64,000 nucleotides of DNA. Origin: Pantoea sp. Mb-10. Its GTDB lineage: Bacteria > Pseudomonadota > Gammaproteobacteria > Enterobacterales > Enterobacteriaceae. The stretch spans positions 310,001 to 374,000 of the forward strand of contig NZ_JAJSDX010000005.1 in the NCBI RefSeq assembly GCF_021272205.1. Direction: 5' to 3'. The notes under the pieces were generated by a model. That model worked only from the letters and a program-made list of their open reading frames with translations, ran no database searches and was not told where the DNA came from. The position numbers were made by a program, and so were the translations under genes. Shown here piece by piece: positions 1 to 7,791 of this stretch; positions within the stretch are counted from its first letter, which is position 1; every line of letters begins with the position of its first letter.

Positions 1-747
1 TTACTTGCCGTGATCAAGTACCCGCTTGAGAAAAAAGAAGGCGTGGAGAAATTTCTCTACAACGATGACTATGCGTTTTATAAGCGAGTAGTTGAAAACG
101 GCAATTTACAGCTTGAACCCGGCGAGAAAACCATCGATGCCCAGATTATGGATCTGGCCGATGAAATCGCCTACGCCGCACACGATCTCGAAGATGCACT
201 CAGCAGAAATATGGTGACGATCGAGGATATCGAGTACGAGTTTCGTATCTCTGAAGAGTATCAAGACGCCTTAAAAGATTTCTGCGATATCGTCAGCACC
301 TCAAAAGAGATAGCCAGCCAAGCCATTTCGCTGAGGTCTTCAGAAGAATTTGCCATGATCTTCCGTAAAGAGCTCACCTCCACCATCGTTAATCGCCTGG
401 TGAGGGATATTTCCGTTGTGTCGGGCGAGTCTGGATTCCAAGAGCTTGGCTTTGGGAAATTACAAAAACTCTCTGAAGGTTTGAAGAAACGTTTGTTCAA
501 AGTGATCATGCGCAAAAGGAATATCCTCACTTACGAGTTTAAGGGCAACACGATCCTTAAGGAGTTGTATTGCTTTTATACCTCTGGCGAAAATTATAAG
601 TTTCTGTCACCGGAGTTGAAGTTTTCATTGCCGGAGAAAGAAAGTGATGATTTCGAACCTAAAAAGCAGCGTGCCGTAGTGGATTATATCTCTGGCATGA
701 TGGATACCTTTGCGATAAAAGAGTGGGAGACCCACTGTCGTAAATAA
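1..747 (+). CDS. dGTPase-like deoxynucleotide triphosphohydrolase, 3' part
   Basis: The frame is open from the first base, so the gene begins upstream of the window. What remains is the C-terminal part of a Dgt-type HD-domain enzyme, a family that hydrolyses dNTPs (classically dGTP) to nucleoside and triphosphate. The family signature is the stretch near residues 45-65, with AQIMDLADEIAYAAHDLED, where Asp residues complete the metal site. The N-terminal HD motif lies outside the window. The rest is an alpha-helical tail. A strong terminator follows, then a SIR2-domain gene. Base composition is lower in GC than the backbone further right. Bacterial dGTPases include housekeeping enzymes and anti-phage nucleotide-depletion proteins; the SIR2 neighbour favours defence, as inference. 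The family call is fairly sure, the role is not. Confidence 0.75.
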   Translation, partial: LLAVIKYPLEKKEGVEKFLYNDDYAFYKRVVENGNLQLEPGEKTIDAQIMDLADEIAYAAHDLEDALSRNMVTIEDIEYEFRISEEYQDALKDFCDIVSTSKEIASQAISLRSSEEFAMIFRKELTSTIVNRLVRDISVVSGESGFQELGFGKLQKLSEGLKKRLFKVIMRKRNILTYEFKGNTILKELYCFYTSGENYKFLSPELKFSLPEKESDDFEPKKQRAVVDYISGMMDTFAIKEWETHCRK

Positions 748-801
748 CAGAGTGTGCGAAGTATCGCGATAAATAATGCGTGTCTCGTGCCATATTTATC
801 C

Positions 802-829
802 AAAGGCGCCAAAATTATTTGGCGCCTTT
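802..829. terminator. Bidirectional intrinsic terminator
   Basis: A perfect 12-bp stem (AAAGGCGCCAAA at 802-813 with TTTGGCGCCTTT at 818-829) closes a four-base loop. The A/T ends give a U-run on either strand. It separates the dGTPase-like gene from the SIR2 gene, so the second gene probably has its own promoter between 830 and 890. Confidence 0.8.
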
Positions 830-890
830 CCTAATATTGTTTATGTGCATTTAAAATTTTCCCATTCATCATGAATAAAAGGAATTCTCA

Positions 891-2198
891 ATGAGTGAAA
901 TATTTGAAATCGCTTATGCAGCAGCAACGAATCGACTCTGTTTATTTACCGGGACTGGCTTTTCAAAAGCAGTATCAGGTGGAACAGCCCCTACATGGCA
1001 AGGACTGCTGGAAAAATTATGTGACGCCATACCCAACTCAGCAAAATTCAAGGCGTCGCTTTTTCCCAAAGATAAACCCTCAGCGTTGAGCCTGGAAGAA
1101 GCGGCACAAATCATTTCTCTAAAATTAGCGGCGGAAGATAAGGATATCTATAATGAAGTTGCTGATATTATCAAAGCCATCACGCTGAGCGGTGAAAACA
1201 AAAACATCAGCGCGTTCTTTCAAAACCGTCCATTTCGAATTGTCACGACCAACTACGATAAACTCGCGGAAACGTTGACGGCTGAAAATAGTGTTCAATC
1301 GATTACGCCCGGGCTGCCCATCCCAAGATCTTCTGCAAATATCAAAGTTTATCATGTGCATGGCTCTATAGACTCACCCAAAAACATGGTGATTACCTCA
1401 GACGACTACTTTAAGTTCTTAAACGCTGATTCTTATTTTTCGCGAAAATTAAGCACAGTTCTACATGAAAACACGGTTGTCATTTTAGGTTACTCGCTTG
1501 GCGACACAAACCTGAAGGCAATTATCAATGATTACAAAGGTTTCTCGAAAAGTCATGTAGTGGGTTCAAATATATTTCTCGTTTCAAGAAGCGTCGTTGA
1601 TCAGAATGTTAAAGATTATTATTCCCACTGCTATGGTATTCGGGTGTTAGATTCGCTTGAGCTTGAGTCTTTCTTTGACAAACTCAATGCTGCCATACCG
1701 AAAGCGGAAGAGGTGTCTGTAGAATCGTTGAAATCCATTCGGCAAGTAGTGTATGAAAATTATGCTTTTACCGATGATTACTTAAAACTTGAAGACTCTT
1801 TTTATCAAATCATCTCTGCCATTTCTGCGGAAGGTTTGAGCTGGAACAACCAGGCTGTCGTGAAGGTGATTGGCGATATCATCGAACGGAAAACAGATTT
1901 CACTCGAGAGAACAATGCCTGGGTTCAATATGAGCACCTGGCCCGTTGGCTCATTTACCTGGGCGCTATTTTTGAATTAAAAGGCACAACGATAGAAGAT
2001 AAATACCTCGATGCTGTAATCCGATCTATGGCGACAATGAGTAAAGATTACTCTTTTGGCTATTCATGGAATGCATACAAATCATGGCAAGAGCGCTGGT
2101 CATCAATCACTGTTTCTAATCGGATTTTGATAAGAAAGCATATTAAAGTAAATAATCCGCGCCAGGATGCGCTAACAATCGTGGATGGCATAGAATAA
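891..2198 (+). CDS. SIR2-like NADase-fold protein, probable defence effector
   Basis: This 435-residue protein has an N-terminal SIR2-type NAD-binding domain. The FTGTGFSKAV loop (about residues 19-28) is the GAG-S-like nucleotide loop. VTTNYDK (about 117-123) carries the conserved Asn/Asp. YHVHGS (about 150-155) supplies the His. VILGYSLGD (about 197-205) closes the domain. No zinc-binding Cys quartet of the deacetylase sirtuins is visible, which fits the SIR2_2-type domains of prokaryotic conflict systems, where NAD+ is depleted on infection. The roughly 170-residue C-terminal half is helical and unrecognised, and may sense the trigger or oligomerise. The start has a good AGGAA ribosome site. 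The gene is AT-rich relative to the host and follows a dGTPase-like gene, suggesting acquisition. The defence role is inferred from family and context. Confidence 0.8.
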   Translation: MSEIFEIAYAAATNRLCLFTGTGFSKAVSGGTAPTWQGLLEKLCDAIPNSAKFKASLFPKDKPSALSLEEAAQIISLKLAAEDKDIYNEVADIIKAITLSGENKNISAFFQNRPFRIVTTNYDKLAETLTAENSVQSITPGLPIPRSSANIKVYHVHGSIDSPKNMVITSDDYFKFLNADSYFSRKLSTVLHENTVVILGYSLGDTNLKAIINDYKGFSKSHVVGSNIFLVSRSVVDQNVKDYYSHCYGIRVLDSLELESFFDKLNAAIPKAEEVSVESLKSIRQVVYENYAFTDDYLKLEDSFYQIISAISAEGLSWNNQAVVKVIGDIIERKTDFTRENNAWVQYEHLARWLIYLGAIFELKGTTIEDKYLDAVIRSMATMSKDYSFGYSWNAYKSWQERWSSITVSNRILIRKHIKVNNPRQDALTIVDGIE

Positions 2199-2506
2199 AC
2201 ACATATTAACGCGAGCCCTTCACAAGCGATGATGGGGAAATCAGTCCCTTTTGCGATTTTACATTTTGGACGCGGTTGAATGCGTCCTCATCGCGGTGAT
2301 CAAAACACGGGCCAGATGCGGGCAGTAGACGTTATGCCGGGACCGTGAGATGAACAACCTCACGGCCATAACCTTTTGCACGTCAGAAGAAATGACTTGA
2401 GGAAATGCCGCCAGCATCCGAAGGTTGCAGCTTTACTTTAGTACGATACGATTCTTTGCCACTCGCAAATCATTCCTGTTACTGCTTGTCGCTTTTTGTG
2501 ATTAAA
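2199..2506. other. Intergenic stretch without a supported gene
   Basis: About 300 bases between the SIR2 gene and the LacI-type regulator. I see no open frame with a convincing ribosome site and no strong terminator. Composition shifts here from AT-rich island to GC-rich backbone, so it may contain the edge of the acquired segment, but I find no repeat or integrase remnant marking it. Confidence 0.4.
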
Positions 2507-2523
2507 TTGATAGAAACCTATCA
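2507..2523. promoter_or_regulatory. Operator for the LacI-type regulator (site 1)
   Basis: TTGATAGAAACCTATCA is an inverted repeat (TGATAG/CTATCA) 14 bases before the regulator's ATG. A near-identical 17-mer lies between the regulator and the catabolic genes (3590-3606), sharing TTGAT-N6-CTATCA. Two matching sites bracketing a LacI-family gene are strong evidence for autoregulation plus control of the downstream operon. Confidence 0.75.
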
Positions 2524-2537
2524 TTTCAGGCGCAATC

Positions 2538-3560
2538 ATGAAAAAAATCTCCATGTCAGCGGTCGCCAAAGCCGCAAGCGTGGGCGTCGCGACCGTTGAC
2601 CGCGTGCTAAACAATCGAGCGTCCGTGCGGCAGGAAACCCGTGAAAAGGTGCTGCGTGCTGCCGAGGCGCTGGGCTATCGTGAAGATCTGCGTAACGCCA
2701 TGACTCACCAAAGCGGCATGATGAAGGCAGGGATGCGTACAGGTTTTATTCTGCTTTCGAAAGACTATTCGTTTTATCAGCAGCTTTGTGACGAGCTCGC
2801 CCGCCTTGCCCGAGAGCAAGGGCAACCCGAACCCGTGTTTGTGTGGGTGGATATTGACGACGCAGAGAGCGTGGTTGCTTCGCTTGAGACGCTCGCAGCA
2901 CGGGTCGATTGCATCGGACTCATCGCGCTGGATAATCCGCTTATCCGCCACGCCATCAAAAAAATCTCTGCCGCGGGCGTGCATATTTTTACGCTGTTTT
3001 CCGATCTCTCCCCCTGCGGTCAGTCAGGTTATATCGGTCTTGATAACCTGAAAGCAGGGCGCACTGCAGGGTGGTTTGCCGAGCGATTGCTCGAACAGCA
3101 GGGTGTCATTGGCGTGCTGCTTGGAGACCACCGTTTTAACTGTCAAGAAAGTTGCGAAATCAGTTTTCGGTCTTATTTACGCGAGTCAAAAAAAGCGCTC
3201 AGGGTGTTAGAGCCGTTGAAAACCCATGAAAGCATTGCGGGCGGCTACGAGGCGACGGTGCAACTGCTTGAGCAACATCCCGATATCGCGCTGATTTATG
3301 CGCCCTGCGGCGGTATTGAAGGGGTTCTCGACGCCCTGGCCGATCGCGCGCGTCCGGAGATTAAAATTGTGTGTCACGGCCCGTTTGTTGGCGACGAAAT
3401 GGCACTCATTGCAGGACGGGTAGAGGTGATGCTGCGTCATCGCATCGACGCTATCGCAGCGCAAATCCTTTCAGTGTTTATCCACTCTCACCGGCACAGG
3501 GAAGGAGGATCGCGTAACACGATGGTCCCGTTTGACGTGATCACGCGTGAGAATCTTTGA
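2538..3560 (+). CDS. LacI-family transcriptional regulator
   Basis: This 340-residue regulator has the LacI helix-turn-helix at residues 4-24 (SAVAKAASVGVATVDRVL) and hinge helix to about 55. A periplasmic-binding-protein-like effector domain fills the rest (about 65-330; the sugar-binding-like segment FILLSKDYSFYQQL opens it). The length is typical. It most likely represses the downstream genes for the IolE-like enzyme, Gfo/Idh dehydrogenase and second isomerase, and itself, through the matched 17-bp operators at 2507-2523 and 3590-3606. The inducer is unknown; from the enzymes, an inosose, keto-sugar or sugar-acid derivative is plausible. The start ATG is preceded by a weak ribosome site (GGCGCAATC). 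Family certain, regulon inferred from the operators. Confidence 0.9.
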   Translation: MKKISMSAVAKAASVGVATVDRVLNNRASVRQETREKVLRAAEALGYREDLRNAMTHQSGMMKAGMRTGFILLSKDYSFYQQLCDELARLAREQGQPEPVFVWVDIDDAESVVASLETLAARVDCIGLIALDNPLIRHAIKKISAAGVHIFTLFSDLSPCGQSGYIGLDNLKAGRTAGWFAERLLEQQGVIGVLLGDHRFNCQESCEISFRSYLRESKKALRVLEPLKTHESIAGGYEATVQLLEQHPDIALIYAPCGGIEGVLDALADRARPEIKIVCHGPFVGDEMALIAGRVEVMLRHRIDAIAAQILSVFIHSHRHREGGSRNTMVPFDVITRENL

Positions 3561-3589
3561 TTCAGCACCAACCCGCGCAGCACCTGCTT

Positions 3590-3606
3590 TTGATGAAAAG
3601 CTATCA
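3590..3606. promoter_or_regulatory. Operator for the LacI-type regulator (site 2)
   Basis: TTGATGAAAAGCTATCA matches site 1 (2507-2523) at 5 of 5 left-arm and 6 of 6 right-arm bases, with the same six-base centre. A further copy of its right half, GCTATCAAAT, recurs at 3665-3674 within a GCCGGC...GCCGGC inverted repeat. It lies about 150 bases before the IolE-like gene, in the position expected for operon repression. Confidence 0.7.
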
Positions 3607-3757
3607 AATTTATGATGTTTTAAATCACGATCTGCCTCAAATAAATCAATCCTGATGGTTGCCGGCTATCAAATGCCGGCGCAATACTGCGCCTACGCGT
3701 TCAGGCTGATCCGATATCCCGATCGCGAAACCCCCTTGTCGCATCAGGAGAGAAAAG

Positions 3758-4681
3758 ATGAGGCTTTCTATTGCAACCGCACCCTGCTGTTGGGGCGTGG
3801 ATGATCCAAAAAATCCCCATTTACCGCCCTGGCAGCGGGTACTGAGAGAGGCCGCGCTTGCGGGTTACAAAAGCCTGGAGTTAGGGCCGTGGGGCTATCT
3901 TCCCACAGAGGCCTCTGCGTTGAGCGCGGCGCTGGCGGCCAACGATCTGTCCATTATCGCGGGGACGATTTTTGACGATCTGGTGAGCGACGCACACTTT
4001 CCGGCGATGGTCGAACGCACCCACAATATCTGCCGAAACCTGCAAGCCCTTGGCCAGCGTGAGGATCGTCCCGGCATCAGTCAGCCTGCGCCCTATCTGG
4101 TTATCATCGATTTTGGCAATCCGCATCGCGCCGCCACGGCGGGACAGCCCCATAAAGCCCCGCGCCTTAGCGAAACGGCATGGTGCGCTTTGATGGACCA
4201 CATCACTGTGTTGAGTGAAATCGCCTGGCAAGAGTACGGGGTAAGGCCGGTGGTACATCCGCATGCCGGAGGGTGCATTGAATTTGCCGATGAACTGGAA
4301 AAGTTAGTGCGCGACATTCCCCATCACGTTGCCGGACTTTGCCTGGATACGGGGCATCTTTATTACGCGGGGATGGATCCCCTCGCCGCGCTTGATCATT
4401 ACTGGGAGCGCATTGATTACCTGCACTTTAAAGATGTTAACGCGGCGATTTGGCGTGAGGTGGTCAGTCAGGAGCAAGATTTTTTCTCTGCCTGTGCCAT
4501 GGGCGTTATGTGTCCGCTGGGCCGCGGTGACATTGATTATCAGGCCGTGCACGCACTGCTGCGCAAGCGTCGCTATCAGGGGTGGGTCACCATTGAACAG
4601 GAGCGGGATCCGCGCCATGCGGATGGCAGCCTGGGGGATGTGACCGCCAGTCTACAGTATCTGCAGTCGGTCGGTTTTTAA
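3758..4681 (+). CDS. IolE-like TIM-barrel sugar isomerase/dehydratase
   Basis: This 307-residue protein of the AP-endonuclease-2/xylose-isomerase TIM-barrel superfamily most resembles 2-keto-myo-inositol (inosose) dehydratases. It has an N-terminal CCWGVDD segment, then PPWQRVLREAALAGYKSLELGPWGYLP (residues 24-50). Metal-ligand positions are seen in VVHPHAGG, CLDTGHLYYAG, YLHFKDV and near the end VTIEQERD. Such enzymes use a divalent metal to dehydrate or isomerise keto-polyols. It is the first gene of the operon after the second LacI operator, with an AGGAGAG ribosome site, and is 10 bases from the next gene (dehydrogenase), so they are co-transcribed. The exact substrate cannot be read from sequence; inosose-type or 3-keto-sugar substrates are the main candidates. 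Confidence 0.8.
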   Translation: MRLSIATAPCCWGVDDPKNPHLPPWQRVLREAALAGYKSLELGPWGYLPTEASALSAALAANDLSIIAGTIFDDLVSDAHFPAMVERTHNICRNLQALGQREDRPGISQPAPYLVIIDFGNPHRAATAGQPHKAPRLSETAWCALMDHITVLSEIAWQEYGVRPVVHPHAGGCIEFADELEKLVRDIPHHVAGLCLDTGHLYYAGMDPLAALDHYWERIDYLHFKDVNAAIWREVVSQEQDFFSACAMGVMCPLGRGDIDYQAVHALLRKRRYQGWVTIEQERDPRHADGSLGDVTASLQYLQSVGF

Positions 4682-4691
4682 GGAGAATGCG

Positions 4692-5861
4692 ATGATTAAT
4701 GGCATAAAACCTCTCGAAAGCTCGCTACGGTGGGGCATGGTAGGCGGCGGAGAGACCAGCCAGATTGGTTATATCCACCGCGCGTCTGCGCTGCGTGATA
4801 ATACGTTTACTTTGGTCGCCGGGGCGTTTGATATTGACGCCGGACGCGGGCGTGCGTTTGGCGAGGCGCTGGGGTTATCGCCGGAACGCTGCTATGCCGA
4901 CTACCAGACCCTGTTTACAGAAGAGGCGAAACGCGAGGACGGCATTCAGGCGGTTTCCATTGCCACCCCCAACAATACTCATTTTGCTGTGTGCTGCGCC
5001 GCGCTGGAAGCCAACCTGCATGTGGTATGCGAGAAGCCGTTGTGTTTCACCGGGGAAGAGGCGGCGCATCTGGTCAGGCTCAGCCGCGAGAAAAAGAAGA
5101 TTGTGGGTGTGACTTATGGGTATGCGGGTCATCAGCTTATTCACCAGGCGCGAGAAATGATAGCCCAAGGCCTGCTAGGGGAAATCCGCATCGTCAACAT
5201 GCAGTTTGCGCACGGTTTTCACAATGCTTCGGTGGAGCAGCACAACGCCAGCACGCGCTGGCGCGTTGATCCACGCCTTGTGGGGCCGAGTTATGTATTG
5301 GGAGATTTGGCGACTCATCCTTTATGTCTTGCAGAAACCATGGCGCCGGCGTTGAAAATCCGCCGGCTGCTCTGTTCGCGGCAAAGTTTTGTCAAAAGCC
5401 GCGCGCCGCTCGAAGATAACGCGTTTGTCCTGATGGAGTATGAAAATGGTGCCGTGGGCAGCCTATGGGCGTCGGCGGTCAACTGTGGTTCGATGCACGG
5501 TCAGAAAATCCGCATCATCGGCGAGAAAGCCAGCATTGAGTGGTGGGATGAGCAGCCCAATCAGCTGCGCTATGAAGTGCAGGGCGAGCCGGTGCGCATT
5601 CTCGAAAGGGGCATGGATTATCTTCACCCGCGCGCGCGTGCAGATGACCGTATCGGCGGCGGCCACCCTGAGGGACTTTTCGAAGCCTGGGCCAACCTCT
5701 ATCGACGGTTCGCTATCGCCATGGACGCCACCGATCGCGGTGATATCGCGTTTCTCAACGATTTCTGGTACCCGGATGTCCATTCCGGTTTGACCGGCGT
5801 CCGTTGGGTAGAAGACTGCGTGCGTTCAGCAGAGGCCGGTTCGGTCTGGGTGACGTGTTAG
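4692..5861 (+). CDS. Gfo/Idh/MocA-family NAD(P)-dependent dehydrogenase
   Basis: This 389-residue oxidoreductase has an N-terminal Rossmann fold (WGMVGGGETSQIG, residues 14-26). The diagnostic CEKPLCF motif (about residues 115-121) carries the Lys and Pro at the cofactor site. The C-terminal domain is of the GFO_IDH_MocA alpha/beta type, with a catalytic-type His in LGDLATHPLCLAE. Members oxidise or reduce sugar hydroxyls, such as inositol C2 or glucoside C3. Following the IolE-like isomerase after 10 bases, with AAGGAG before the ATG, it probably generates or consumes the keto-substrate of the two TIM-barrel enzymes. The last residues end in VWVTC, with no sign of truncation. Family sure, substrate unknown. 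Confidence 0.88.
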   Translation: MINGIKPLESSLRWGMVGGGETSQIGYIHRASALRDNTFTLVAGAFDIDAGRGRAFGEALGLSPERCYADYQTLFTEEAKREDGIQAVSIATPNNTHFAVCCAALEANLHVVCEKPLCFTGEEAAHLVRLSREKKKIVGVTYGYAGHQLIHQAREMIAQGLLGEIRIVNMQFAHGFHNASVEQHNASTRWRVDPRLVGPSYVLGDLATHPLCLAETMAPALKIRRLLCSRQSFVKSRAPLEDNAFVLMEYENGAVGSLWASAVNCGSMHGQKIRIIGEKASIEWWDEQPNQLRYEVQGEPVRILERGMDYLHPRARADDRIGGGHPEGLFEAWANLYRRFAIAMDATDRGDIAFLNDFWYPDVHSGLTGVRWVEDCVRSAEAGSVWVTC

Positions 5862-6022
5862 ACCCCGCGTGCGGGACGGCAATGAACCGCATGCCCGCTG
5901 CGATCGCGCGAGGGCTGATCACGGAGCCAATCAGGCGATGGCGGCGCAGCGAGTGTTCGCACTCGCTTTACGCGGCTTGAACAGCGCCGCGAATTCAGAC
6001 CACATGTCATAAGGTGACAGCA

Positions 6023-6913
6023 ATGAAAATCGCATTTGATGTCGATGTCATTAAAGAGTTGGGTATTAGAAAAATGGTCCACCAAGTGGCTGATTGGGGC
6101 TATCGCTATATCGAGCAGTCGCCGCATCCGGAGATTAACCCGTTCTACAAGCACCCCCGAGCCAGTCGTGACATTCTGGCGGAATATAAAAATGCCCTGC
6201 GGGAGACCGGGTTGGCGATCTCCCCTTTTATTTGTGTCTACCGCTGGTCCGGTCCGGATGAATTACGCCGCCAGGCCGCGGTGAAAAACTGGAAGCGGAT
6301 GATTGAAATCGCCGTGGAGATGGATGTGCAAGTGATCAATACGGAACTGGCTGGTGACCCTAACCAGCCCGAAATTTGCGATGAGATGTTTTACCGCTCA
6401 ATGGAAGCGCTGCTCCCGCTGTTTGAGCGTGAAGGTCTTCGCGTTGAAATTCAGGCGCACCCGTGGGATTTCTGCGAAGAAAACAATGAAACCGTCAATA
6501 TGGTCAAATCGTTCAGAAGCGATCATGTGAAATACCTTTACAGTGTGCCGCACACGTTTTTTTACGACAAAGGAAAGGGCGATATCGAGAAAATGCTGCG
6601 TCATGCCGGTGATGATCTTTCTCATGTCCTGATCGCCGATACCATGAATCACACTCGGCACTGCCGCTACATTGTCAATCCCCCTGGCGTTGACGCCACC
6701 ATCCACCAGCATGTGGGTATCGGTGAGGGCGAGGTTGATTTCGACACCTTGTTCCGCGTGATGCGCGCGATGAAATTTGCGGAGCGGACCTTTCCTATTG
6801 GCGGCGAATCGATAGTGGCCGCCTCGCTGTTCGGCTATCCGGAAAAAATGGCGTATCAGGCCGTTGAGACGCGCGAGCGACTGGAAAGAGAGTTGCTTGC
6901 ACCTCACCGCTAA
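6023..6913 (+). CDS. TIM-barrel sugar isomerase/epimerase
   Basis: This 296-residue second member of the xylose-isomerase-like TIM-barrel superfamily has metal-site positions in VINTELAG, VEIQAHPWDF, LIADTMNHTRH, HQHVGIGEGEVD and the final IGGESIVAASLFG. The start is taken at the ATG 6023 because AAGGTG lies six bases before it. A GTG at 6014 is in frame but inside that ribosome site. It lies 160 bases after the dehydrogenase, so it may be in the same operon or have a minor promoter of its own. Pairing of two TIM-barrel enzymes with one Gfo/Idh dehydrogenase recalls inositol and 3-keto-glycoside catabolic pathways. The product could be an epimerase, isomerase or lyase. Confidence 0.8.
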   Translation: MKIAFDVDVIKELGIRKMVHQVADWGYRYIEQSPHPEINPFYKHPRASRDILAEYKNALRETGLAISPFICVYRWSGPDELRRQAAVKNWKRMIEIAVEMDVQVINTELAGDPNQPEICDEMFYRSMEALLPLFEREGLRVEIQAHPWDFCEENNETVNMVKSFRSDHVKYLYSVPHTFFYDKGKGDIEKMLRHAGDDLSHVLIADTMNHTRHCRYIVNPPGVDATIHQHVGIGEGEVDFDTLFRVMRAMKFAERTFPIGGESIVAASLFGYPEKMAYQAVETRERLERELLAPHR

Positions 6914-6924
6914 GGACGATTACC

Positions 6925-7032
6925 ATGAGACCGCTGATTAACGCGTGCGGGTTACCCACTCGTTATAAAATAGCGATAATTTACCGGGGTAATGATGCCG
7001 TTAACGTATTAACGCATTATTTTTATAATTAA
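6925..7032 (+). pseudogene. Possible truncated start of a lost operon gene (35 codons)
   Basis: Directly after the isomerase stop there is TAAGGACG and, at normal distance, an ATG opening a 35-codon frame that ends in an AT-rich tract. A well-placed ribosome site with such a short, featureless product suggests the beginning of a deleted next gene, perhaps the transporter the cluster lacks. It could equally be chance. I do not recognise the peptide. Confidence 0.25.
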
Positions 7033-7097
7033 CGCGCCTGCCAAGTCATTCACGTTTTTTAATTTGCAGCGTCATACTCAATTTTAAGGACAAGAAG

Positions 7098-7409
7098 ATG
7101 AAAGTTTATCGCAGCAAAGCATTTACCGGATCGCAAGCGTGGGAAGCCCAGCCCATTACGCAGTTTGGCGATACTACCGTAAAACTTCACTGGACCGACC
7201 GTCCTTATAAGTGGCATATCAATGATGGACAAGAAGTTTTTGCCGTTATGGATGGCTGCGTAGAAATGCAGTACAAAGAAAATGGCGAGATTAAAAGTAA
7301 AAATCTGCACGTTGGCGATATTTTTTATGCCAGTGAAGGCACCGAGCACATTGCCTGTCCCCAAGGCGAAGCTCGGATTTTGGTCATTGAAAAACAGGGG
7401 TCCGTATAG
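7098..7409 (+). CDS. Small cupin-domain protein
   Basis: This 103-residue single-domain cupin has the first cupin motif in KWHINDGQEVFAVMDG (about residues 37-52: His, then Glu four to five residues later). The second is in GDIFYASEGTEHIACP (about 74-89: the conserved Gly-Asp start and His). Metal ligands are therefore partly conserved. The rest is beta-strand, without a DNA-binding domain, so it is not an AraC-type sensor. The ATG is preceded by AAGGACAAGAAG. It stands 185 bases after the isomerase remnant, in an AT-rich promoter-like region, so it is probably transcribed separately. Roles of such cupins include sugar-binding, mutarotation or small-molecule isomerisation; none can be chosen here. 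Confidence 0.75.
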   Translation: MKVYRSKAFTGSQAWEAQPITQFGDTTVKLHWTDRPYKWHINDGQEVFAVMDGCVEMQYKENGEIKSKNLHVGDIFYASEGTEHIACPQGEARILVIEKQGSV

Positions 7410-7726
7410 CACGGTTTACCGGCATAACCGGCGGGCTGTTGACGCCGCTAAACCGCCGCCCGGTGCCCGCCGCACGGTTGAGACTGACGCGTAGCGTGAG
7501 ACAAAAACAATCGCACCCACATTATGTCCCTCCCTCCGCCGCGCATTCATTGCCAGCGACGACAACAACCCGATTATTCCCAGGTGTTGCTTTTTTTACT
7601 AATAAAAAGGATTAACTCATTATTTTTATTGAAGCTTGATCCGCGGTATTTTAATCGCAACGGCGGGCTAGTCGATTAAGGAAAACTTTCCATAATAAAA
7701 ATAGAAATTATCTTTAAATAAAGCAC
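7410..7726. other. Intergenic region before the chemotaxis gene
   Basis: GC-rich inverted-repeat-like sequence directly after the cupin (around 7410-7470) gives way to an AT-rich tract (7580-7726). No supported gene. The AT-rich part is the upstream region of the sigma-28 promoter at 7727. Confidence 0.4.
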
Positions 7727-7753
7727 TAAAGCCGTTGAATCGCGCGTCGATAA
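7727..7753 (+). promoter_or_regulatory. Sigma-28 (FliA) promoter
   Basis: TAAAGCCG, an 11-base spacer, then GTCGATAA. This matches the flagellar sigma consensus TAAAGTTT-N11-GCCGATAA at 5 of 8 and 7 of 8 positions with exact spacing. It predicts transcription from about 7760, just before the chemoreceptor ATG at 7792, and puts that gene in the late flagellar regulon. Confidence 0.8.
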
Positions 7754-7791
7754 ATCTACTCACACCTACCAACGTTTACTCCGGGCTATTT

